DNA from: Longimicrobiaceae bacterium
GTDB taxonomy: Bacteria; Gemmatimonadota; Gemmatimonadetes; Longimicrobiales; Longimicrobiaceae
Assembly: GCA_036375715.1 (NCBI GenBank)
Contig: DASVBS010000085.1
Span: forward strand, 1 to 64,000
Reading direction: 5' to 3'
DNA: 64,000 nt
The position numbers were made by a program, and so were the translations under genes. Below the pieces are notes generated by a model. It saw nothing but the letters and a program-made list of their open reading frames with translations, ran no database searches and was not told the origin of the DNA. This document shows positions 18,326 through 25,053 of the stretch, piece by piece (position 1 is the stretch's first letter; every line of letters starts with the position of its first letter).

Positions 18326-19276
18326 TCAAGCGCCGCTCAGACCGAACACCTCCAGGGCGTAGTCGATACTGCGCTTGTGGGCTTCGACCGCGTCCATGGT
18401 GTGGGGCGTCCCCTCCTCGACGGCCTGCTCCAGGACGAGCAGAGGTCGGACCTCCAGGCGCTCGAGCTCCTGCGCGAAGCGGACGTAGTCGATGTCACCG
18501 GGACCGAAGGTCTCGGTCCAGACTCCGCCTTGCGACTGGCGGAGGTGCACCTCCACCGTACGGCGCCCGTAGAGCCGGATGATGTCGAAGAGCGCGACCT
18601 GGGAGTTCCCCGCTCCTCGGTAGATCCAGTGAGGTTCCAGACAGAGGCCCACGTGCTCCGGGTCGGTGGCGAGCATCATGTGGTGGAACTCGCGCGCCGC
18701 GCAGCGCAGCTCGGGGTCGTGATTGTGGTAGGCGAGGGTGAGCGCGCGTTCCCTGAGCGCGGCCCCCAGGCGGTCGAGGTTACGCGCCTGGGTGCGCAGC
18801 TGAGCGTCGGACTTGCACTGCTGCTCGGGTAGAGGATTCGGGTTGGTGACGATGATGCGCGCGCCCAGCGCTCGGGCCGAATCGGCGATCTGCAGAATCT
18901 GCGCGATGCTCTCCTCCGCCTCGGCATCGTCATGCAGGCTGCTGCCGACGTAGACGGAGTCCATGCGCAGGCCGTGTTTGCGCAGCAGCGGTCCGAGGGT
19001 CGCCAGCTCCGAGGCGGAGCCCACCGAGGGCTCGAAGACGGTGAGCCCCGATCGGGCGTATTCCGCCAGGCTCGCATCCAGATCCTCGAACCAATCGCGC
19101 CCCTCTCGACCGAAAAACGTCATCCACGTGTAGACGTTGCAGGACAGGGCGCGTTCCTGTGAGACGGGCTTACTCGCGCGACCCGGAACCAGACCCGGGC
19201 GACCGAGCGCCGCCGCGGCGAGGAAGGAGGCCGCGGAACCGAGAAACGTGCGGCGGCTTGCCTTCTGGGGAACCAT
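18326..19276 (-). CDS. second exported sugar-phosphate isomerase/epimerase-like TIM-barrel protein
   Basis: A 316-residue xylose-isomerase-like TIM-barrel protein with a clear twin-arginine signal: SRRTFLGSAASFLAAAALG (residues 7-25). The barrel includes LTVFEPSVGS, MDSVYVGSSLHDD, IIVTNPNPLP, LAYHNHDPEL, VGLCLEPHW and VEVHLRQSQGGVW, giving the family's Glu/His metal ligands. It is only distantly similar to the exported protein at 7916, so the two probably catalyse different steps on the same substrate outside the cytosol. It is transcribed divergently from the GntR gene; the operator at 19438 lies between them and could control both. Confidence 0.85.
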   Translation of the reverse strand: MVPQKASRRTFLGSAASFLAAAALGRPGLVPGRASKPVSQERALSCNVYTWMTFFGREGRDWFEDLDASLAEYARSGLTVFEPSVGSASELATLGPLLRKHGLRMDSVYVGSSLHDDAEAEESIAQILQIADSARALGARIIVTNPNPLPEQQCKSDAQLRTQARNLDRLGAALRERALTLAYHNHDPELRCAAREFHHMMLATDPEHVGLCLEPHWIYRGAGNSQVALFDIIRLYGRRTVEVHLRQSQGGVWTETFGPGDIDYVRFAQELERLEVRPLLVLEQAVEEGTPHTMDAVEAHKRSIDYALEVFGLSGA

Positions 19277-19498
19277 ACGGACCTCGCTTATGGGCGGTGG
19301 AGGAGAACATGGAGGAGGCGAGAGCTACCGATCAGCGCGACCGCCTCCGGGCCGTGCTGCCGGCGAACAGGCCCCCTCGCTTGTATATACCTCTTCCGCA
19401 TCGACAAAAGGCCGATTAGGTTGGCGCATCAACCTAATGTCCGGACAAAGGACACGACAGGGTCCGGTCCGGATTCTCCCTCCCATTTGCACGCGCCC
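19277..19498. promoter_or_regulatory. divergent regulatory region with two adjacent palindromes
   Basis: Between the TIM-barrel gene and gntR. It contains the inverted repeat ATTAGGTTG-N6-CAACCTAAT (19415-19438, perfect 9-bp arms) whose last base is the first base of the TGTCCGGACA operator (19438-19447). The two dyads together make a 33-bp control block about 50 bp before the gntR start. Confidence 0.65.
19438..19447. promoter_or_regulatory. operator copy 3 (TGTCCGGACA), autoregulatory site
   Basis: The same palindrome as copies 1 and 2, in front of the regulator gene itself, which is the usual pattern for a GntR-family repressor controlling its own gene and its regulon. Confidence 0.75.
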
Positions 19499-20227
19499 AT
19501 GTTGGTTGACCCGAATAGTCCGGTTCCGCTGTACTTTCAGGTGGAGTCGGATCTGCGCCGGCGGATTCAGTCCGGGGAGCTTCCCCCGGGCTACGTCCTA
19601 CCACCGGAGTACGACCTGTGCCGCGACTACGGGGTCAGCCGACACACCATACGCACGGCACTCGCCCGGCTCTCCGCGGACCGGCTCATCGCGCGCGGGG
19701 CGGGTCGTGGCACGGTCGTGCTGCCGCAGTCGAATCGGGTCCGCTTCTACCTCGACCGGAGCTTCACCCAGCAGATGGCCGAGCTGGGGCGGAAGGCGCG
19801 CTCCCGGGTGATCAGCGCCGAGGTCGGTCGCGTGGACGAGGGGGACCCGGAAGCGGTGTGGGCGGAGAAGGGGGCCCCGTGCTTCCGTCTCGAGCGCCTC
19901 CGCTTCGGTGACGACGAGCCCATCGGCGTCCAGAAGACCCTGGTGCTGACGCATCGCTGTCCGGACCTGCAGAAGCACGATTTTGCCAACGAGTCATTGT
20001 ACGCGATCCTGAGCCGCGAGTACTCGTTGGTGGTGACCCGCATCCATCACACCGTGGGGGCCGCCGTGGCGGATGCTCGTGATGCCGAGTTGCTGGAGAT
20101 TGGAGAGGGGGCGCCGCTGCTGGTGGTGAACACGACGGCCTTTCTGGGCGAGTCCGAGGTGTTGGAGCACACGGTGAGCCGGTACCGCGCGGACCGGTAC
20201 GAGTACAGCATAACGCATACGCTGTGA
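19499..20227 (+). CDS. GntR/HutC-family transcriptional regulator
   Basis: A 242-residue regulator. Winged helix-turn-helix at about residues 7-75 (PLYFQVESDLRRRIQSGELP, then YGVSRHTIRTALARL); the rest is a UTRA ligand-binding domain (FRLERLRFGDDEPIGVQKT; the closing VSRYRADRYEYSI is typical). UTRA domains of this subfamily usually sense sugars or sugar phosphates. I start at the ATG at 19499, which gives the canonical short N-terminus; a TTG at 19421 would put the operator inside the gene. It probably represses the three units preceded by TGTCCGGACA and is released by a pathway intermediate. Repressor versus activator is not decidable from sequence. Confidence 0.9.
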   Translation: MLVDPNSPVPLYFQVESDLRRRIQSGELPPGYVLPPEYDLCRDYGVSRHTIRTALARLSADRLIARGAGRGTVVLPQSNRVRFYLDRSFTQQMAELGRKARSRVISAEVGRVDEGDPEAVWAEKGAPCFRLERLRFGDDEPIGVQKTLVLTHRCPDLQKHDFANESLYAILSREYSLVVTRIHHTVGAAVADARDAELLEIGEGAPLLVVNTTAFLGESEVLEHTVSRYRADRYEYSITHTL

Positions 20228-20251
20228 GTGTACGCCTGCGGCGGGCTTTTT

Positions 20252-20404
20252 GTCGCCTGCGGCGAGCTGGTGGCGCCTGCGGCGGGCTGATGCGGGACGT
20301 CAGGGCTCGGGTGAGGCTCGGGCAGGGGTCGCGCTCCTCGGTACTGTTGCCCTTTCGTCGCGCGACCCCCGCCCGAGCCCTGACATCCCGCAGGGAAAGG
20401 GTTT
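20252..20404 (+). repeat. hairpin-forming dispersed repeat, copy 1
   Basis: A core palindrome at 20291-20392: perfect 10-bp inner arms GGGGTCGCGC (20325-20334) and GCGCGACCCC (20360-20369) around a 25-nt loop, and outer arms of about 22 bp (TGCGGGACGTCAGGGCTCGG against its near-complement). Preceded by GCCTGCGGCG boxes and followed by GGGAAAGGGTT. A second copy is at 21566-21686 in the same orientation. Confidence 0.8.
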
Positions 20405-20540
20405 TGGGGGCGGATATCCTGCCAGACCGCCGCTACGGGACTACGCCGCCTCTGCGGTCGAATCGAGGTCGTGCAGCGGCTTCTGGGCGGGTCGGTCGGG
20501 CTCCAAGCCGGGGAACGCGTCAGGACTGATGACCGAAAAG

Positions 20541-20577
20541 CCACAAACGGATAACGGATAGCGGATAACGGATAACC
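20541..20577. repeat. one-sided GGATAAC heptamer array (element F)
   Basis: Four GGATAAC-like units (one reads GGATAGC) ending 8 bp from the cytochrome c stop codon. The flank (CCACAAACGG) resembles the right arm of element A (CCCACAACGG), but no inverted partner array is visible on the other side. Confidence 0.7.
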
Positions 20578-20585
20578 AACCCGCT

Positions 20586-21545
20586 CTAGTCCTCCTCCCT
20601 CCTCGGCACCTCGTTCCGAATCGGCTTCAACGTACGCAGGTAGCGATAGATCGCCCGCAGGTCGTCGTCGGTCATGCGGCGGTACTCGCGCCAGGGCATG
20701 AAGGCGTGCAGGGAGTCGCCCTCGGGGTTGACTCCGGTGCGGATGGTGCGCAGGAAGTCCTCCTCGCTCCAGTTCCCGATCCCGGTCTCGGGGTCGGGGG
20801 TGAGGTTGGACGGGTTCGCGGGGAAGCCCCCCGGCGGCGAGGCGGTGCCGGCAAAGAGACGGTCCCGGTCGGGAGTGGAGCGGATGCCGCCGCGCGGGGT
20901 GTGGCAGTCGGCGCAGAGGCTGACGTGCAACGCCAGGTACTCGCCGTACTCGGCGGTGGGTCCGCGCGGAGGCGCCTGATCCTGCGGTGGGTCCTTCGGT
21001 CCGAGGAAGAAGAGTCGTGCGGCGCGGTAGATGAGGTTGGGATCGTTGTCGACCTCCTTGCGTACCGGCGGAAGGCTCTTCAGGTAGCGTGCGACCGCCA
21101 ACGCATCGCGGTCCGACATCCCGTGGAACCACTCGTACGGCATCACCGGCGCAAGCACGTGCCCCTCGCGATCCTCGCCGGTGCGTATGGCGCGCACGAT
21201 CTCCTCCTCGCTCCACCGTCCCAGCCCGGTCGCGGAGTCGGGGGTGAGGTTCGCCGCGCGGATCGCGCCGAGGCGCCAGTTCCGGAAGGTCATCCCACCG
21301 CTGAGCGGCCCATCCGGGTCCCGCTGCGGGTCCTCCGCGTGACAGTGACCGCAGACGGCCGCGTTGCGCACCAGGTACTCGCCGCGCTCCGCCAGCCCGG
21401 CCGTGTCCACCAGTGCGCCGGAGAGATCTGGAAGTGGAACGTTGCCTCCCCCACAGCCGATGCCAGAGGCCAGGAGCAATATTGGTCCGCAACCCCGAAT
21501 CCAGGTCACGGCGCGGCACATGGGCTTCTGTCCCGTTCTGAACAT
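20586..21545 (-). CDS. di-haem c-type cytochrome
   Basis: A 319-residue exported cytochrome with two similar c-type domains, each with one CxxCH: CGHCH in the first and CADCH in the second, each followed by a GxWSEEE(I/D)xxxIRTG segment and a Met-bearing MPYEWF/MPWREY loop that supplies the likely distal ligand. This repeat layout resembles the cytochrome subunit of alcohol and gluconate dehydrogenases. The N-terminus is hydrophobic (GPILLLASGIGCGGG) and may be a lipoprotein signal. The ATG at 21545 has GGAGG 5-6 bp upstream. It probably ferries electrons in the periplasm, perhaps from sugar oxidation by the neighbouring cluster, though it is not in its regulon. Bracketed by two hairpin repeats. 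Confidence 0.85.
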   Translation of the reverse strand: MFRTGQKPMCRAVTWIRGCGPILLLASGIGCGGGNVPLPDLSGALVDTAGLAERGEYLVRNAAVCGHCHAEDPQRDPDGPLSGGMTFRNWRLGAIRAANLTPDSATGLGRWSEEEIVRAIRTGEDREGHVLAPVMPYEWFHGMSDRDALAVARYLKSLPPVRKEVDNDPNLIYRAARLFFLGPKDPPQDQAPPRGPTAEYGEYLALHVSLCADCHTPRGGIRSTPDRDRLFAGTASPPGGFPANPSNLTPDPETGIGNWSEEDFLRTIRTGVNPEGDSLHAFMPWREYRRMTDDDLRAIYRYLRTLKPIRNEVPRREED

Positions 21546-21565
21546 CTTCGCCTCCGGCGGTGGTA

Positions 21566-21686
21566 GTCGCCTGCGGCGGGCTGGTGCGGGGCGCTCTGGC
21601 TCGGGAGGGGCCGCGCTCCTCGATACTTTTGCCCTTTCGTCGCGCGGCCCCTCCCCAAGCCCCGGCATCCCGCGGGAAAAAGGGTT
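21566..21686 (+). repeat. hairpin-forming dispersed repeat, copy 2
   Basis: Inner arms GGGGCCGCGC (21607-21616) and GCGCGGCCCC (21642-21651) around a 25-nt loop that matches copy 1 at 23 of 25 positions. Relative to copy 1 one stem pair changes from T-A to C-G, a compensatory change. Ends in GGGAAAAAGGGTT. Confidence 0.8.
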
Positions 21687-22055
21687 GAATGTTCAGCTTC
21701 GCGCCCGGTCGCCCGATTCGTGCCATCGCGCAGGGCGGTCACGCTCGAAACAGAACCGGGCAAGCTGGGGATGCAGCCGACTGCGCTTTTGCGAGTAGTT
21801 GTAGGTCGGTGGGGTGGGCGCGGACAGCGGGATGGATCCAGCCGCGGGTTCTTCGCCCGGTGTCTCGCTCCGCGACACCTCGCACGCGTGTGGCCGAAGG
21901 CCGATGAGTTCGGGGCCCGTCGCAGGCGAATCACCAAACCGACCAGAGCCGCGAAATTGACCGATCCACACACCACGCCCAGGGAGATTGTCGCTCGCGC
22001 GGAGCGTGCCTCCGCCTGAAGTTCGCCTGAGGCAGGCGAAACCTCCCCCACACGC

Positions 22056-22084
22056 TTGACGAGTCACCACACCGCTCGTACTAT
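22056..22084 (+). promoter_or_regulatory. sigma-70 promoter of the siderophore receptor operon
   Basis: TTGACG (22056-22061), a 17-bp spacer and TACTAT (22079-22084). The predicted start near 22091 falls at the edge of the Fur-like box. Confidence 0.65.
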
Positions 22085-22092
22085 GCCGCGCG

Positions 22093-22109
22093 TTGAGACT
22101 GATTCTCAA
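22093..22109 (+). promoter_or_regulatory. Fur-box-like operator
   Basis: The dyad TTGAGA-CTGAT-TCTCAA, with the GATTCTCA half typical of Fur boxes, directly downstream of the -10 element, where bound Fur would block transcription under iron-replete conditions. Confidence 0.65.
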
Positions 22110-22130
22110 TCGCGTCAAACGAGTGGAGAC

Positions 22131-24476
22131 ATGCATCGCTTTCTTCTTCCACTTGCAGTCTTTATAGCCGCAGTCACCCCACTCGAAGCGCAATCCGGGA
22201 TCATCCACGCTCGGGTCACCGATGCCGAGACCGGCCGGCCGCTGCCCGGGGTGCAGATTTCCCTGGAGGGGGGACAGGACGGAGGCATCTCGACGGAAGG
22301 TGGTCGAGTGGTGATCCGCGGGGTGCCGGCCGGCACACGGACGATCATCGCCCGCTTGATGGGTTATGAGCCGGCGCGCCGCGAGGTGCAGCTCCGCGGC
22401 GGGGAGACGCTCGTGCTGGACATCGAGCTGTCCCGCCAGGCGGTGGCGCTGAGCGGCATCACGGTGGTCGGGCAGCAGGGCGGATACGTCGCCACCCGCT
22501 CCAACACGGCGACGAAGATGGACCTGCCGCTGATCGAGACGCCGCAGTCGATCACCGTGGTGACCTCCGACCAGATCCGTGACCAGGCCTCGCCCAATCT
22601 GCAGGAGGTCCTGCGCTACACGCCGGGCGTGCGCCACGAGCTCTACGGCATCGACAACCGGGGCGACTGGGTCTCGCTACGCGGCAGCCAGGAGACGACG
22701 ACGCTGCTCGACGGGATGCGGCTCCCCCTCACCGGCTGGTACGGCGTGGTTCGCACGGAGCCCTACGCCTACGAGCGTATCGAAGTGCTGCGCGGCCCGG
22801 CCTCGATCATCGCGGGCCAGAACGACCCTGGCGGGGTGGTCAACCTGGTCTCGAAGCGGCCGCAGCCGGTGGCATCGCGGGAGGTGGGCCTGCGCCTGGG
22901 TAACTACAACCGCCGCGAGCTCCAGGCGGACTTCACCGGCCCGCTCGACGCGGACGGCAACTGGCTCTACCGTCTGGTCGCGGTCGGGAAGGACGGCGAC
23001 ACCCAGGTCGAGTACGCGGACGAGCAGCGCACCTTCGTCGCCCCGTCGCTCACCTGGCAGTCCGAACACGGTCACGCGCTCACCCTCTATGGTGAGTACC
23101 AGTTCGACGAAAGCAAGAACACGAACGCCTTCCTCGGGCTCGACGGGACTCTGAGGCCAGCGCCGAACGGTCCTATCCCCATGGATCTGTTCATCGGCGA
23201 GCCGGACTGGGACACCTACGGTGGTACGCGCTATCGCTTCGGCTACTCCGCGGACCTCGGGCTCGGCGGATCCTGGCGCCTGCGCAACAACGTGCGCCAC
23301 GACCGGGTCGATGGCTTGATGAAGTCCCTCTACGCAGCCTGGTGGCTGGGCTTCCTCGACGAGAACGGAGAGCCGGATGCGAACGGTCGCTATCTAGGCC
23401 GCGAGTGGTACGTCTACGACGACGCCTCGCGCATGACGGCGGGGGAGGTCCTTCTCCAGGGCACCCCGCGGACCGGGGGCGTCGAGCACACCGTGCTGAT
23501 CGGCGTGGACGGGCTGCTCCACGACGCCACCCAGATCTCCGCTGCCGGGACGGGCACCCCGCTGAACGTCTACGACCCCGAATACGGCACCTTCCCCGAG
23601 CCTACGCTCGAGGGCGGCACCCGCACCGACAACGAGATCCGGCGCGTCGGATTCCTGGTGCAGGACCAGATGAAGTTCTCCGATCGCCTGAGCCTTCGGC
23701 TCGGGCTGCGGCGGGAATACGTGCGGAACGCGGTCGTGGACGGAGAGGTGAGCCGAGATTGGGCGACCAGCCGGAACGTCGGGATCGTCTACAAGATCCT
23801 TCCCGGGCTCGCCCCCTACGCGAGCTACTCGGAGTCATTCAACCCGGTGGGCGGCACGGACGCAGAGGGCAAGGCGTTCAAGCCCAAGCGTGGCGAACAG
23901 ATCGAGGGTGGGATCAAGTGGGCCCCGACATCGCTCCCCTTCCAGGCATCCGCCGCCGTCTACTCGATCGAGGAGAAAAACCGGCTCGCCAGCGATCCCG
24001 AGAACGTCAACGAGAGCATCCAGATCGGCGAAGCTCGCGTACGCGGGGTCGAGCTGGAGGCGCAGGGCGCCGTCGCCGGTTGGAATCTGCTGGCCAGCTA
24101 CAGTTACACGCGCGCGACCGCGAGCGCCGACCCCTTCGGAACCGACCTCGATCCCGACCAGCAGATCGAGGGGATTCCGGAGCACAGCGCCTCCACCTGG
24201 GCCGTGTACGACTTCGGGTTGCTCGGCCTCCCCGGCCTCTCCCTGGGCGGCGGCGTGCGCTACGTCGGCCGGATCGGCGACGGGACGGGCAACGTCTTCG
24301 TACCTGCGGTCACGCTGTTCGACGCCCTCGCCTCCTTCCACCGAGGCTCCTGGCGATTCGCCCTGAACGCGAACAACCTCGCCGACAAGAGCTACATCGC
24401 CACCTGTCTCGCGCGCGGCGACTGCTGGTTCGGCGCGCGGCGGGGGATCACCGGCACCGTCTCGTACCGGTGGTGA
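22131..24476 (+). CDS. TonB-dependent siderophore receptor
   Basis: A 781-residue outer-membrane receptor. Signal peptide at residues 1-22; a carboxypeptidase-regulatory-like domain (ARVTDAETGRPLPGVQISLE) at about 27-105; a TonB box/plug region with MDLPLIETPQSITVVT and QEVLRYTPGVR, wording characteristic of ferric-siderophore receptors of the FpvA/FhuE type; then a barrel ending GTVSYRW with a terminal aromatic. LRGPASIIAGQNDPGGVVN is the plug's conserved loop. The ATG at 22131 follows GTGGAG; an earlier in-frame ATG at 22056 would overlap the promoter. It imports ferric siderophores with TonB energy and heads an operon with the two membrane proteins downstream. Fur regulation is supported by the box at 22093. 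Confidence 0.9.
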   Translation: MHRFLLPLAVFIAAVTPLEAQSGIIHARVTDAETGRPLPGVQISLEGGQDGGISTEGGRVVIRGVPAGTRTIIARLMGYEPARREVQLRGGETLVLDIELSRQAVALSGITVVGQQGGYVATRSNTATKMDLPLIETPQSITVVTSDQIRDQASPNLQEVLRYTPGVRHELYGIDNRGDWVSLRGSQETTTLLDGMRLPLTGWYGVVRTEPYAYERIEVLRGPASIIAGQNDPGGVVNLVSKRPQPVASREVGLRLGNYNRRELQADFTGPLDADGNWLYRLVAVGKDGDTQVEYADEQRTFVAPSLTWQSEHGHALTLYGEYQFDESKNTNAFLGLDGTLRPAPNGPIPMDLFIGEPDWDTYGGTRYRFGYSADLGLGGSWRLRNNVRHDRVDGLMKSLYAAWWLGFLDENGEPDANGRYLGREWYVYDDASRMTAGEVLLQGTPRTGGVEHTVLIGVDGLLHDATQISAAGTGTPLNVYDPEYGTFPEPTLEGGTRTDNEIRRVGFLVQDQMKFSDRLSLRLGLRREYVRNAVVDGEVSRDWATSRNVGIVYKILPGLAPYASYSESFNPVGGTDAEGKAFKPKRGEQIEGGIKWAPTSLPFQASAAVYSIEEKNRLASDPENVNESIQIGEARVRGVELEAQGAVAGWNLLASYSYTRATASADPFGTDLDPDQQIEGIPEHSASTWAVYDFGLLGLPGLSLGGGVRYVGRIGDGTGNVFVPAVTLFDALASFHRGSWRFALNANNLADKSYIATCLARGDCWFGARRGITGTVSYRW

Positions 24477-24484
24477 GCCCCGAG

Positions 24485-25048
24485 ATGTTCGCGATGACAG
24501 CCTGGCTACTCGGAGCGTCAGCGGTAGCGTGCACCGTGGCGGCGCTCGTTCTCCTCTACCGCTCCTGGTCTCGGAGGCTGTCGGGGTCGCGTGCCACGGT
24601 GCTGACGGCCTGGACCCTTCTGCTGGTTGCGTCCGCTTGCTGGGTCGCGCTGGGCGGCTGGGAATTCGGGACGATCTACGCCATCACGGTCCCTTCCGTG
24701 GCGGCTCTGCCACTGCTCTGGTTGGTGGCCGACCGCCGGACCGGAAGGGTGGTCGCCACGCCTCGGCGTCGTCTGTCCAAGCCATCGTGGACGGGCATCG
24801 CGAAGCACCTGCGGACGTTCCTGCTCGTGGTGGTACTGGGGATCATCGCGAGTACCCTGATCACCAGCGCCGTGGGTCTCCTGCTCCCCTTCGGGGAGAT
24901 CAACCAGCTGGTCTTCATCGTCTGCGTGATGCCGACGGTCTGGGGCCTCATCGCTTTCTGGCTTGCGATGGACGCTGACCGACGCCGTCCGGTGCTGTCG
25001 CTGGTGGCGCTATCGGCGATCAGCCTGGTGGCCATTCTCATCCGCTGA
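24485..25048 (+). CDS. integral membrane protein of the iron-uptake operon
   Basis: 187 residues, mostly membrane: about five hydrophobic helices (WLLGASAVACTVAALVLLY; TLLLVASACWVALGGW; a short one around VPSVAALPLLWLV; FLLVVVLGIIASTLITSAVG; VLSLVALSAISLVAIL). I do not recognise the family. Small membrane proteins often sit between TonB receptors and PepSY reductases, so a role in siderophore reduction or inner-membrane transfer is plausible. The ATG at 24485 is used; a GTG at 24473 that overlaps the receptor stop as GTGA is a credible alternative adding four residues. Five bp separate it from the next gene. Confidence 0.7.
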   Translation: MFAMTAWLLGASAVACTVAALVLLYRSWSRRLSGSRATVLTAWTLLLVASACWVALGGWEFGTIYAITVPSVAALPLLWLVADRRTGRVVATPRRRLSKPSWTGIAKHLRTFLLVVVLGIIASTLITSAVGLLLPFGEINQLVFIVCVMPTVWGLIAFWLAMDADRRRPVLSLVALSAISLVAILIR

Positions 25049-25053
25049 ATGCC

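Larger units (their letters stand above)
20228..20585. other. intergenic region with hairpin repeat and one-sided heptamer array
   Basis: A 358-bp gap between the gntR and cytochrome c stop codons. It contains three GCCTGCGGCG repeats (the first followed by a T5 run, possibly ending gntR transcription), hairpin repeat copy 1 (20252-20404) and a GGATAAC array (20541-20577). No gene is supported. Confidence 0.6.
21546..22130. other. intergenic region upstream of the iron-uptake operon
   Basis: This 585-bp gap holds hairpin repeat copy 2, a second hairpin with perfect 8-bp arms TTCGCCTG/CAGGCGAA (22022-22040), and the promoter and Fur box of the TonB receptor. The stretch 21690-22020 has small dyads (around GGTGTC/GACACC near 21860) but no gene I can support. 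Confidence 0.55.

Noticed and set aside
20047-21726. 559-codon open frame overlapping gntR, the hairpin repeat and the cytochrome gene on the minus strand
   Set aside because: It runs through repeats and antisense to gntR; the cytochrome in another frame has CxxCH motifs, so this is a shadow.
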